DNA from: Streptomyces griseomycini
GTDB taxonomy: Bacteria; Actinomycetota; Actinomycetes; Streptomycetales; Streptomycetaceae
Direction: 5' to 3'
Length of the DNA: 64,000 nt
Assembly (NCBI RefSeq): GCF_014203535.1
Contig: NZ_JACHJI010000009.1
Span: 289,921-353,920 of the forward strand
Part shown: positions 1-8,075 of the stretch, in pieces
Layout of the letters: each line of letters starts with the position of its first letter
How positions within the stretch are numbered: the stretch's first letter is position 1
Notes under the pieces: model-generated
Database searches by the model: none
Seen by the model: only the letters and a program-made list of their open reading frames with translations
What the model was told of the DNA's origin: nothing
Made by a program: the position numbers and the translations under genes

Positions 1-686
1 GCCGGCCGCGGCTCCGGACCGGGCTCACCGTCCTGCGGCTCCTGCGGGACCCCGGGTACGCCGGGTCCCCACGGCTGCCCGATGGCCTGGGTGGCCCAGG
101 GGGCGGGGGCGCCGCCCGGGAGGGTGGCCGGAGGGGTGCCGCCCCACTGCTCGGCCAGGGCGGACGTGGTGAACTCGCCCGACTCGTCCGGGAGGTCGCC
201 GCCGGCGACGGGGATCGACCACTGGCCGGTGACGTCGTGGCCCGGCGCGGGGTTCTCCGCCGCGGACGCGTCCTCGTAGCCCCACTGCCCGGTGGCCCCG
301 GGGTCGTACGTGAACCGGTCCTGTCCGGTGGACGGCGGGGCCGCCTCGTCCGCCCCGGGCTCCTGCCGCGGGTGCCCGGTCTGCGCCTGCGCGGCCTGCG
401 GGTCGTGCCACTGGGCGCCGTCGACGGGCGCGCCCGGCACCTGCCAGGTGCCCGTGGCCGCCGGGTCGGTGCCCGCGGTGGTCGCGGGGGCGACCGTTAT
501 CTGCGGCGGCACGTAGCCGTGGCCGGGCGCGGCGAGCGGGGACTCCATGGCGTCCAGCAGGGCGTCGACGCCCCCCTCGGGAAGCTTCACGAAGGCGGTG
601 GCGCCGTCGTCGTAGTCGCCCTGGGGCAACGGGTCCCAGCGGCCGCCGCCCCGGGGCGTGCCCTCTCCGTGCTGGTCGTCGGTCAC
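1..686 (-). CDS. Xanthine dehydrogenase-family subunit, N-terminal linker part (3' end outside window)
   Basis: The 5' part of a gene running off the left edge. The GTG start at 686 overlaps the stop of the upstream FAD subunit by 4 bases (GTGA), so the two are translationally coupled. About 228 codons are visible, all low-complexity, acidic and Pro/Gly/Gln-rich. Three short TG-x-W motifs occur (TGTWQVP, TGQWGYE, TGQWSIP). No cysteine cluster falls inside the window. In Streptomyces the gene at this position is usually a [2Fe-2S]-binding subunit with a long N-terminal extension, and that is the inferred identity. The iron-sulfur domain would have to lie beyond the edge. Alternative: a separate linker or scaffold protein. 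The frame is certain; the function rests on context. Confidence 0.6.
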   Translation of the reverse strand, partial: MTDDQHGEGTPRGGGRWDPLPQGDYDDGATAFVKLPEGGVDALLDAMESPLAAPGHGYVPPQITVAPATTAGTDPAATGTWQVPGAPVDGAQWHDPQAAQAQTGHPRQEPGADEAAPPSTGQDRFTYDPGATGQWGYEDASAAENPAPGHDVTGQWSIPVAGGDLPDESGEFTTSALAEQWGGTPPATLPGGAPAPWATQAIGQPWGPGVPGVPQEPQDGEPGPEPRP

Positions 687-1576
687 GACAGCGCCCTCCC
701 CAGTGCTCGTCGGGCCAGCGCGGCGACGGTGCGCCGCAGGTGCAGTACCGCGGGCGGAAGCGGTGGGACGGTGCCGTCCTCGCCGGGGGCCGCGTCGGGG
801 ATGCAGGCCGCGGCGACGTACTCCCCGAACGCGTGCAGCGCCTCCGGCACGATCGCGCGGTTGTTGTCCCAGTCGATGAGCTGCGCGACCCACTGCTCGG
901 CCTCCAGGGGCCTCAGCGGCATCGGCGCGATGGCGCCCACCGCGCAGCGCACCCCGCGGCGGGCGGGGTCGAGCACGAGGGCGACGGAGGCGACCGCGCG
1001 GCCGGGACCGGTGCGGCCGGTCGCCTTCAGGAAGACCTGGGGGGCGTGCAGCAGCGGCACGCGCACGTAGCCGATGAGCTCGCCGGCGCGCAGCATGTCC
1101 ACCCCGGCCAGCAGGTGCGACACCGGGATCTCGCGGCGGGCGCCGCCCGGGCCCGCGATGATCAGCGTCGCCTCCAGCGCGGCCAGCACGGGCAGCGCGT
1201 CCCCGGTGTGGGCGGCGGAGGCGATGTTGCCGCCCAGGGTGCCGGCGTTGCGGATGTGCGGCGGCCCGGCGGCCCGCGCGGAGGCGGCGAGCGCCGGGAT
1301 GAGCGCGGCGAAGTCGGGGCGGCCCATCCGGGCGTGGGTGAGGCCGGCGCCGAGCAGCGCGTGGCCGTCCAGGTACTGCCAGCCGCGGATCTCGCTGATC
1401 CGGCCGAGGCCGACCAGCGCGGCGGGCCTGAGCTGCCCGGCGTTGACGGCGGCCATCAGGTCGGTGCCACCCGCGACGGGCACGGCGGCGGGCGTGGCCG
1501 CGAGCGCCGCCACGGCCTCGTCCAGGGTCGCGGGCAGCGTGACGGCCTGCGCCGCCTGCGGTGCGTGCGTGCTCAA
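683..1576 (-). CDS. FAD-binding subunit of a xanthine dehydrogenase/CO dehydrogenase-type molybdoenzyme
   Basis: About 297 residues, the usual size for the medium FAD subunit of molybdopterin hydroxylases, which passes electrons between the iron-sulfur subunit and an acceptor. The FAD-binding signatures are visible: VAGGTDLMAA near residue 33 and IRNAGTLGGNIASAA near residue 110. The TTG start at 1576 is chosen because the domain begins directly after it (STHAPQAAQAVTLP) and an AAGGGG stretch lies upstream. A longer in-frame reading from 1666 adds residues unlike the family. The next gene overlaps by 4 bases, so the two form an operon. The Mo-binding large subunit is not in the window. Confidence 0.85.
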   Translation of the reverse strand: MSTHAPQAAQAVTLPATLDEAVAALAATPAAVPVAGGTDLMAAVNAGQLRPAALVGLGRISEIRGWQYLDGHALLGAGLTHARMGRPDFAALIPALAASARAAGPPHIRNAGTLGGNIASAAHTGDALPVLAALEATLIIAGPGGARREIPVSHLLAGVDMLRAGELIGYVRVPLLHAPQVFLKATGRTGPGRAVASVALVLDPARRGVRCAVGAIAPMPLRPLEAEQWVAQLIDWDNNRAIVPEALHAFGEYVAAACIPDAAPGEDGTVPPLPPAVLHLRRTVAALARRALGRALS

Positions 1577-1865
1577 AACCGGCTGCCCCTTCCCGCTGCC
1601 CCACCTGGTCCGACCTGTGTTGCCGTACGGTACGTGCTCACGGGGCGGACGTGGCAACTCTGGCACATCTCGGCGAGCGCCGAAGACGGGGGTCCGCTAG
1701 GAGGCATTCGCCCACCTCACCCCGGACATGGTCCGTTTTCGCACGACATCACCGGTGCACTCGGATTGACACTCTTCGGTGACCCCTGCCCCTGTTTTCT
1801 GTTACCTGTTCGAGGTGGGGCGGAGGGATGCGCGTGACGGGACCGGGGCGAGGCGGGCGTACGGG

Positions 1866-3509
1866 CTACCGGTTCGGGGGCGCGCCGTCGATCGGGCGCC
1901 CCAGCACGCCCGGACGCTTCTGCCAGGGCAGGGGGCCGGTGGGCGGCCGGTAGGCGACGCCCAGGGCGTCGAGGCGCCGGTAGTGGGCGGTCATCCGCCG
2001 CTCGAAGCCGGTGACGTCGCGTTCGGCGGGGGCGGGCAGGGAGCTCCAGGCGACCTCGGAGAAGGCGGCGAGCCGGGGGAAGACCTGGTAGTCCACGCGC
2101 CCCTGGTCCTCCATCACCTCGGTCCACACGTTGGCCTGGGTGCCCAGCACCCGGCCGGCCTCCTCGGGCGTCAGCTCCGGGGGGACGGGCTCGAACCGGT
2201 AGACGTCCCCCAGGGTGCGCACGTACCCGATCGGCACCGGCTCGTCGGGACCCCCGTCCTGCCGGTGGTCCAGGTACACCTGCTGCTCGGGGCACATGAC
2301 CACGTCGTGTCCCGCGCGGGCGGCGGCGATCCCGCCCGCGTACCCGCGCCAGGAGGACACCGCGGCGCCCGGGGCGAGGCCGCCCTCGAGTATCTCGTCC
2401 CAGCCGATCGGCCGCCGTCCCCGCGCGGCGAGCCAGTCGGCGAAGTGGCCGATGAACCAGGACTGGAGCGCGTCCTCGTCCTTCAGCCCGAGGTCGGCGA
2501 CCCGCTGCCGCGCGGTGGCCGACGCGCGCCACTGGTCCCTGGGGCATTCGTCGCCGCCGAGGTGGACGTACGAGGAGAACGGGCCGGTGTCCGCGGGGAA
2601 CAGTTCCAGGACTTCCTCGAGCACCCCTTCGTAGAAGCGCAGGGTCCCGTCCGTGGGGGCGAGCACGTTCGGACTGATCCCCCAGGTGTCCCAGACGGCC
2701 AGGGAGGAGGTGTCGACGACATCGGTGTTGCCGAGTTCCGGATACGCGGCGATGGCGGCCTGCGAGTGGCCGGGCACGTCGATTTCCGGGACGACGTCGA
2801 TATGCCGCTCGGCGGCGTAGGCGACGATCTCGCGGATGTCGTCCCGGGTGTAGTAGCCGCCGTGCGGCCTGTCGTCCCACAGGGGTGAGGCGCGGTGGCC
2901 CTTTTTCGTCCGGGCGCGCCAGGCGCCGACCTCGGTCAGCCGCGGGTACCGCTCGATCTCTATGCGCCAGCCCTGGTCGTCCGTGAGGTGGAAGTGCAGC
3001 ACGTTGAGTTTGTGCGCGGCCATCAGGTCGAGATAGCGCAGCACGCCCTCCTTGGGCATGAAGTGCCGGGCGACGTCCAGCATGAGCCCGCGCCAGCGGA
3101 AGCGGGGCGCGTCCTCGATCGCGACGTGCGGCACGGTCCAGACCCGGTCGCGGTCGACCGGGGCCCTGCGGTACGCGTCGGGGCCGAGGAGCTGCCGCAG
3201 CGTCTGGGCGCCCCAGAGGACCCCGGCCGCGCCGCCGCCCTCGACGAGGACGCCCCTCCGGTCGCTGACGAGGCGGTACTCCTCGGGCCCCAGCGCGGGG
3301 TCGAGCCGGAGCCCGATGCCGTCGCCGTCCGTGTCGTCGGGCTCGCGCCCCTCGCACAGCGGCAGACCGGTCGCCTGCCGGAGGACGGTGCGCAGCCAGT
3401 GGCCGACGCCCTCCGTCCCGTCACCGGCGTACAGCCGGGAGTGCGCCGTCAGACGCACCTCGCCGGAACCGGCGACGACGCTGCGGGGCGCTGGAATCAG
3501 TTCGGTCAC
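1866..3509 (-). CDS. GH20 beta-N-acetylhexosaminidase
   Basis: 547 residues with a GH20 fold: an N-terminal zincin-like subdomain (about 1-130), then a TIM barrel starting at the segment RFRWRGLMLDVARHF. The catalytic Asp-Glu pair sits in HLGGDEC (D320-E321); the Glu is the acid/base and the Asp orients the substrate acetamido group. It releases terminal GlcNAc/GalNAc from chitobiose or other oligosaccharides. No signal peptide is evident, so it probably acts in the cytosol on imported oligosaccharides. The GTG start at 3509 has GAAGGA immediately upstream and lies 1 nt after the stop of the permease gene, so it is the last gene of the sugar-import operon under the DasR-type operator near 6.74 kb. 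Confidence 0.93.
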   Translation of the reverse strand: MTELIPAPRSVVAGSGEVRLTAHSRLYAGDGTEGVGHWLRTVLRQATGLPLCEGREPDDTDGDGIGLRLDPALGPEEYRLVSDRRGVLVEGGGAAGVLWGAQTLRQLLGPDAYRRAPVDRDRVWTVPHVAIEDAPRFRWRGLMLDVARHFMPKEGVLRYLDLMAAHKLNVLHFHLTDDQGWRIEIERYPRLTEVGAWRARTKKGHRASPLWDDRPHGGYYTRDDIREIVAYAAERHIDVVPEIDVPGHSQAAIAAYPELGNTDVVDTSSLAVWDTWGISPNVLAPTDGTLRFYEGVLEEVLELFPADTGPFSSYVHLGGDECPRDQWRASATARQRVADLGLKDEDALQSWFIGHFADWLAARGRRPIGWDEILEGGLAPGAAVSSWRGYAGGIAAARAGHDVVMCPEQQVYLDHRQDGGPDEPVPIGYVRTLGDVYRFEPVPPELTPEEAGRVLGTQANVWTEVMEDQGRVDYQVFPRLAAFSEVAWSSLPAPAERDVTGFERRMTAHYRRLDALGVAYRPPTGPLPWQKRPGVLGRPIDGAPPNR

Positions 3510-3510
3510 G

Positions 3511-4389
3511 TCAGTCCTTCACCGCACCGCCCAGTCCGGAGACCAGGCGCCGCTGTACGAGTACGAAGAAGACCAGTACCGGAATCGTCATCACCGTGGA
3601 GGCCGCCATGACCCCGCCCCAGTCCGGCTCGTCGGGTTTGTAGAAGACGAGCAGCGCCATCGACAGGGTCGACTGCGAGATGTCGCTGATGATGAAGGAC
3701 TTGGCGAACAGGAAGTCGTTCCAGGTGGAGATGAAGGAGAACACGCTCGTGGCCACCAGGCCCGGCAGGACGAGCGGGAAAAGGATCTGCCACAGAAAGC
3801 GCGTGCGGCTCGCTCCGTCGATGTACGCGGCCTCCTCCAGCGCCTCAGGAACGGCTTTCACGAACCCCCGCAGCATCCAGATCGCGAACGGCAGCGAGAA
3901 CGCGATGTGCGGCAGGATCAGCGACCACAGCGTGTTCAACTGGCCGAAGTCCCGCATGAGGAAGAACAGCGGAATGGTCAGCGCCTCCACGGGCACCATC
4001 TGGGCCACCAGAAACATGATCAGCAGGGTGGTCCGCATCCGGAACCGGAAGCGCGTCACGGCGGTCGCGGCGAGAAAGGCGATCAGCGCCGAGGCGATCA
4101 CCACGGCGACCGCGACGACGACGCTGTTGAGGAAGTACCGGCCGAATTCCTGCTGTCCGAACACCCGCCGGAAGGAGTCCAGCGTGGGCGCGAGCGTCCA
4201 GGGGCGCGGCTCGGTCGACTCGATCTCCCCGGCCGGCCTGAAGGCGCTCAGCACCATCCAGTACAGCGGGAAGGCCACCACGGCGGCCACCAGCAGCGCC
4301 GCCGCCTCGGCCGCCGTCCGCCCCGGCCGCCGCACGAACCGGCGCACAAGATTCACCCGGGGTTCCCCGCCCCGGCGCACAAGTCTCAC
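3511..4389 (-). CDS. Sugar ABC transporter permease (MalG/CUT1 type)
   Basis: 292 residues, with six predicted membrane segments and the cytoplasmic coupling loop (EALEEAAYIDGASRTRFLWQ), which is the EAA motif that docks to the ATPase. The GTG start at 4389 overlaps the stop of the preceding permease by 4 bases. A longer upstream reading is only a shadow of that permease. The gene works with the other permease and the lipoprotein; no ATPase gene is present, so a shared MsiK-type ATPase encoded elsewhere is expected. The substrate is inferred as chitobiose or N-acetyl-aminosugars because the hexosaminidase follows 1 nt later. Confidence 0.9.
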   Translation of the reverse strand: MRLVRRGGEPRVNLVRRFVRRPGRTAAEAAALLVAAVVAFPLYWMVLSAFRPAGEIESTEPRPWTLAPTLDSFRRVFGQQEFGRYFLNSVVVAVAVVIASALIAFLAATAVTRFRFRMRTTLLIMFLVAQMVPVEALTIPLFFLMRDFGQLNTLWSLILPHIAFSLPFAIWMLRGFVKAVPEALEEAAYIDGASRTRFLWQILFPLVLPGLVATSVFSFISTWNDFLFAKSFIISDISQSTLSMALLVFYKPDEPDWGGVMAASTVMTIPVLVFFVLVQRRLVSGLGGAVKD

Positions 4390-5342
4390 AGTTCCTCCCC
4401 CTGTCGGCGCAGCAGCCGCAGGTACACCAGCGTGACGGCGAGCAGGATCAGCAGCATCACCACGCCGATCGCCGCGCCGAGGCTGTACTGCGAGGACGCG
4501 AACGCCTGCTGGTAGGCGTAGACGTTCAGGACCAGGTTCTGGCCGGCGATGCCGCCGCCGTTCGTCATGACGTAGATCTGGGTGAAGACCTTGAAGTCCC
4601 AGATGACGGACTGGATGGTGACGACGACCAGGATCGGCCGGAGCATCGGCGCGAGCACCGAGCGCCAGATCCGCCACTGCGAGGCGCCGTCCAGGGCGGC
4701 GGCCTCCAGCACCTCGGACGGTACGGCGCGGATGCCGGCGTAGACCGTCACCATCACGAACGGGAAGGAGCACCACACCACTTCGAGCAGGACGAGGAAG
4801 AACGCGCTGAACCGCCCGTACGTCCACGCGTGGTCGCCGAGGCCGAGCACCCGGTTGACCGGGCCGAAGTCGGCGTCGAAGAGGAACAGCCAGACCGTGG
4901 AGCCGGTGACGGCCGGGGTCGCCCAGGCGCCCAGCGCGGCCAGCATCAGCGCGAGCCGGGGCACGGCCCGCACCCGCGTGAGGAGCACGGCGAGCGCGCA
5001 GCCCACGGCCAGGGTGCAGACCACACAGGCCGCGGCGAACAGCACGGTGGCCAGCAGCACCTGCCAGAACTGCTCGTCGGCGAGGAGTTCGCGGTAGTTG
5101 CCGAGGCCCTCGAAGGAGGTCGGTTCGCCGCCGCTGACCTGGGCCTGGGTGTAGTGGAAGAGCGAGATCAGGCCGAGCTGGTAGATGGGGTAGGCGAGCA
5201 GTCCGCCGAGGACGACGAGCGCGGGGGCGAGGTAGAGCCAGGGGGTGAGTCCCGGCCGGCGGCCTCGCGGGGTGCGGGGTGCGGGGGCCGTGGCGCGCGC
5301 CGGGCGCTCGCGCTCCACGACCACCGTGTCCTGTGCGACCAC
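4386..5342 (-). CDS. Sugar ABC transporter permease (MalF/UgpA type)
   Basis: 318 residues. A basic cytoplasmic N-terminus (about 1-32) is followed by six membrane segments and the EAA loop EVLEAAALDGASQWRIWRSV. This is the standard partner of the MalG-type permease encoded just downstream. The GTG start at 5342 lies 4 nt after the stop of the substrate-binding protein gene, consistent with one polycistronic message. Unlike the second importer near 46 kb, its extracytoplasmic loop before the fourth membrane segment is of ordinary length (about 35 residues). Confidence 0.9.
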   Translation of the reverse strand: MVAQDTVVVERERPARATAPAPRTPRGRRPGLTPWLYLAPALVVLGGLLAYPIYQLGLISLFHYTQAQVSGGEPTSFEGLGNYRELLADEQFWQVLLATVLFAAACVVCTLAVGCALAVLLTRVRAVPRLALMLAALGAWATPAVTGSTVWLFLFDADFGPVNRVLGLGDHAWTYGRFSAFFLVLLEVVWCSFPFVMVTVYAGIRAVPSEVLEAAALDGASQWRIWRSVLAPMLRPILVVVTIQSVIWDFKVFTQIYVMTNGGGIAGQNLVLNVYAYQQAFASSQYSLGAAIGVVMLLILLAVTLVYLRLLRRQGEEL

Positions 5343-5346
5343 GGGA

Positions 5347-6639
5347 TCAACCCACCGAGCCGAACGCCTCGTTCATCTTCTTCGCGGCGTCCGCCGAGGC
5401 GGTCGCCACGTCCTTCTTGCCGCTGACGACCTCCTGGAACATGGTCGGCAGCACCAGCGAGGCGTCGATCTGCGCCCAGGCGGGCGAGGCCGGCACGAAC
5501 TTGGTGCCGGCGGCGAGCGTCTCGACGAACGGCTTCACGAAGGGCTCCTCGGCGGCCACCCGCTGCCGTACGTCCGAGAAGGTCGGCAGGAAGCCCATGC
5601 CCTCGAACAGCTCGCCCTGGGCCTCCTTGGAGGCGAGCCGCTTCATCAGGTCGACGGCGAGGGTGCGGTGCGAGGTGGACTTCAGCACGCCGAGGTTGTT
5701 CCCGCCCGCGAACGCGGGGGCGATGGACCCGGGCTCGACGCCCGGCAGCGGCACGACGGCGTACTTGCCCTTGACCTTCCCGGCCTCGACGGCCGCGTGG
5801 CTGAAGTCGCCGCCGATCGCCATCGCGGCCTTGCCCGAGGCGAAGGCGGTCACCGTGTCGTTGCCGCCCATCCCGGCGCACTTGGCGGCCGGGCAGTTGT
5901 CGTCGCCGAAGAGGGAGGTGTAGGCCTCGATGCCCTCGCGGGCGTCGGCGCTGTCGATGGCGGAGGCGTACGAGCCGCCCTTGCCGGTGGCGAGTTCCCC
6001 GCCGTGGGCCCAGACGAAGGGCATCGCGCCGTAGGTGTAGGCGCCGCCCACGGCGATGCCGTACATCTCCGGCTTCGCGGCGCGGATCTGCCGGGCGGTG
6101 GAGATCAGCTCCGCCTGGGTCTTCGGGACGTCGAGGCCGAGCTCCTCGAAGACGTCCGTGCGGTAGTACAGCGCGCGGACGCCGACGAAGTACGGGACCC
6201 CGTAGACCTTGCCGTCGACGGTGACCGACTGCCGGGCGGTCGGGTCGGTGTCCGCGGCCTCGTCCCAGGCCTCGAACTCCTCCGTGACGTCGGCGAGTCC
6301 GCCGTCCTGCACGTAGCCCGCGGTGTCGGTGTTGCCGTACTCGATGAGGTCGGGCGCGGACTTCGGGTCGTTGAAGGCGGCCTTGATGCGCTGGGCGCGG
6401 GTCTCGACGGGGATGTACTCGACGGTGACCTCGGCGCCCTCGTGGGCCTTCTCGAACGCGGCGAGGACGGAGTCGACGACCTGTTCCTTGGGCTCGTTGT
6501 TGACCTCCTGGAAGAGCCAGACGCGCAGGGTGCCGGTCTTCTCGTCCTTGTCGGAGGAGGAGGTGCCGGAGGTCTGGGGCGCGCAGGCGGCGGTGGCGAG
6601 GACGGCCGCGAGGGCGACCATGCGGACGGACAGCTTCAT
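5347..6639 (-). CDS. Sugar-binding lipoprotein of an aminosugar ABC importer
   Basis: 430 residues, family 1 extracellular solute-binding protein. The N-terminus has a basic start, a hydrophobic core and a lipobox ending in Cys19 (LATAAC), so the mature protein is anchored outside the membrane. It captures the sugar for the two permeases encoded downstream. The ATG at 6639 has a GGAGGAG ribosome site about 6 nt upstream. It is the first gene of a four-gene operon ending in the GH20 hexosaminidase. A DasR-like site lies about 100 nt upstream, and an imperfect inverted repeat (TTGC-N7-GCAA, 6662-6676) lies just before the ribosome site. Both suggest repression relieved by aminosugar phosphates. 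Confidence 0.9.
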   Translation of the reverse strand: MKLSVRMVALAAVLATAACAPQTSGTSSSDKDEKTGTLRVWLFQEVNNEPKEQVVDSVLAAFEKAHEGAEVTVEYIPVETRAQRIKAAFNDPKSAPDLIEYGNTDTAGYVQDGGLADVTEEFEAWDEAADTDPTARQSVTVDGKVYGVPYFVGVRALYYRTDVFEELGLDVPKTQAELISTARQIRAAKPEMYGIAVGGAYTYGAMPFVWAHGGELATGKGGSYASAIDSADAREGIEAYTSLFGDDNCPAAKCAGMGGNDTVTAFASGKAAMAIGGDFSHAAVEAGKVKGKYAVVPLPGVEPGSIAPAFAGGNNLGVLKSTSHRTLAVDLMKRLASKEAQGELFEGMGFLPTFSDVRQRVAAEEPFVKPFVETLAAGTKFVPASPAWAQIDASLVLPTMFQEVVSGKKDVATASADAAKKMNEAFGSVG

Positions 6640-6737
6640 GGAGTGCTCCTCCGGTGGTGCGTTGCAACATGCGCAATGATGGTTTCGCTGTGCACAACAA
6701 CACCCCGGAGGCTAGGGACTGGGTGAACCGCGCCACA

Positions 6738-6753
6738 AGAGGTCTCAACCACT
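6738..6753. promoter_or_regulatory. Candidate DasR (dre) operator of the aminosugar operon
   Basis: Read on the minus strand, the 16-mer is AGTGGTTGAGACCTCT. It matches the palindromic dre consensus A(C/G)TGGTCTAGACCA(G/C)T at most positions; the half-sites GTGGT and GACC are kept and the centre is imperfect. It lies about 100 nt upstream of the sugar-binding lipoprotein gene. DasR is the GntR-family GlcNAc regulator of Streptomyces and controls chitin and aminosugar uptake genes, so the site fits the operon's content. Binding is inferred, not shown. Confidence 0.6.
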
Positions 6754-6801
6754 CTGTGACCGGCCGACGCACCCTGTGCAACGCACGGACGGCGCAAAGC
6801 A

Positions 6802-6850
6802 GCCCGAAGGCCCCCAGGACGCGTGGAACGCGTCCTGGGGGCCTTCGGGC
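6802..6850 (-). terminator. Strong hairpin after the DUF3039 gene
   Basis: A perfect 23-bp inverted repeat with a 3-nt loop (6802-6824 paired with 6828-6850), lying 30 nt beyond the stop of the minus-strand DUF3039 gene and before the sugar operon promoter. It has no T-tract of note, as is common for Streptomyces terminators. Confidence 0.85.
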
Positions 6851-6879
6851 GGGACCGGCGGGGAAAGGGGGCTGCGGGA

Positions 6880-7161
6880 CTACTTGTCGCCCTTGCCCTT
6901 GTCGTCGCCGCCGGCGCCCATGGAGTCGTAGATCTCCTTGCACATGGGGCACACCGGGTACTTCTTCGGGTCGCGGCCGGGCACCCAGACCTTGCCGCAC
7001 AGCGCCACGACGGGGGTACCGTCGAGCGCGCTCGCCATGATCTTGTCCTTCTGGACGTAGTGGGCGAAGCGCTCGTGGTCACCGTCGCCGTGGGAGGTCT
7101 GCGGCGTCGGCTCGACGAGGGTCCCCGTACCAGTCCCGCGCTCGGGCTCAAGAGTGCTCAT
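6880..7161 (-). CDS. DUF3039 family protein (small putative zinc-binding protein)
   Basis: 93 residues. The N-terminal third is polar and probably disordered. The C-terminal part has VALCGKVWVPGRDPKKYPVC followed by PMC, giving a Cys-x(n)-Cys-x2-Cys arrangement that could hold a metal. The tail is acidic-basic (GDDKGKGDK). This matches a small actinobacterial family of unknown function. The ATG at 7161 is preferred over the TTG at 7170. It lies 30 nt downstream of the YqgE gene in the same direction and ends in a strong hairpin, so the two may be cotranscribed. Confidence 0.8.
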   Translation of the reverse strand: MSTLEPERGTGTGTLVEPTPQTSHGDGDHERFAHYVQKDKIMASALDGTPVVALCGKVWVPGRDPKKYPVCPMCKEIYDSMGAGGDDKGKGDK

Positions 7162-7191
7162 AACAGCCAAGGGTACTGAAGGTCACACGCA

Positions 7192-7773
7192 TCAGTTGAG
7201 CGAAGGGTCGTCCGGGTACGTGGCCACCATCGCCAGCTCGTTGCGCTGGCGGCGCAGCACCTCGCGCCAGAGCCGCTCCGGGGCCGGGGAGGAGACGTCG
7301 CCGGGCTCCGACTCCACGACGTACCAGGCGCCGTCCACCAGCTCGTCCTCCAGCTGGCCGGGGCCCCAGCCGGCGTATCCGGCGAAGATGCGCAGGGAGC
7401 CGAGGGCGGAGGCGAGCAGCTCCGGCGGGGCCTCCAGGTCGACCAGCCCGATCGCGCCGTGCACCTGGCGCCAGCCCAGCGGGGCCGCCTGGCCGGCCGC
7501 TCCGCCGGGGACGACGGCGACGCCGAGGGCCGAGTCCAGCGACACCGGGCCGCCCTGGAAGACGACGCCGGGTTCGCCGGCGAGGTCCGCCCAGCCCTCC
7601 AGGATGTCGCCCACGTCCACCGGGGTCGGACGGTTGAGGACGACACCGAGCGAACCCTCCTCGTCGTGGTCGAGGAGGAGCACCACCGCGCGGTCGAAGT
7701 TCGGGTCCGCCAGGGCGGGCGTGGCCACGAGCAGCCGCCCTGTGAGCGAGGACACCTCGGTCATGCCAGACAT
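7192..7773 (-). CDS. YqgE/AlgH family protein
   Basis: 193 residues, full length for the UPF0301 family. Typical landmarks are GRLLVATPAL near the start, FDRAVVLLLDHDEEGSLGVVLNRP (D and NRP conserved), FQGGPV, and the ending AMVATYPDDPSLN. The biochemical role is not settled; in pseudomonads the homologue AlgH affects regulation. The ATG at 7773 has GGAGG about 14 nt upstream; an in-frame ATG at 7764 is also possible. It is transcribed divergently from murA across about 300 nt. Confidence 0.88.
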   Translation of the reverse strand: MSGMTEVSSLTGRLLVATPALADPNFDRAVVLLLDHDEEGSLGVVLNRPTPVDVGDILEGWADLAGEPGVVFQGGPVSLDSALGVAVVPGGAAGQAAPLGWRQVHGAIGLVDLEAPPELLASALGSLRIFAGYAGWGPGQLEDELVDGAWYVVESEPGDVSSPAPERLWREVLRRQRNELAMVATYPDDPSLN

Positions 7774-8075
7774 GATCCCGCATCTTCCCTCCGCGTGGGG
7801 AGGCAACGGGGGTACGGGAGTGAACGCAGCCATGATCGAGAGGAGTGGCCTGGTAAGGCCTCGGTCGAGGGCGGTGGCGGGAGACGGGAGGGCGGACGGG
7901 GGCGTCCCCGGCGCACGCCGGTGTCCGGTGACCCCTTGTGCCCGCTCTGGAACGTTTCGTGTTGTGACGGACCCATGACGTCGTCGGGTCCCCCGCGGGC
8001 TTACGGAAGGGGGGTGCGGGACGATTACGCTTTGCCTCCTGGCCCCTGCCCCACTCCCCACGGAACGCGAGATTC

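Noticed and set aside
2895..3611. Long open frames antisense to the hexosaminidase and to many other genes (for example near 12.1-15.2, 22.5-25.6, 39.7-44.1 and 50.7-55.0 kb)
   Set aside because: Extended antisense frames are expected at this GC content. Their proteins are Arg/Pro/Gly/Asp-rich without domains and mirror well-supported genes.
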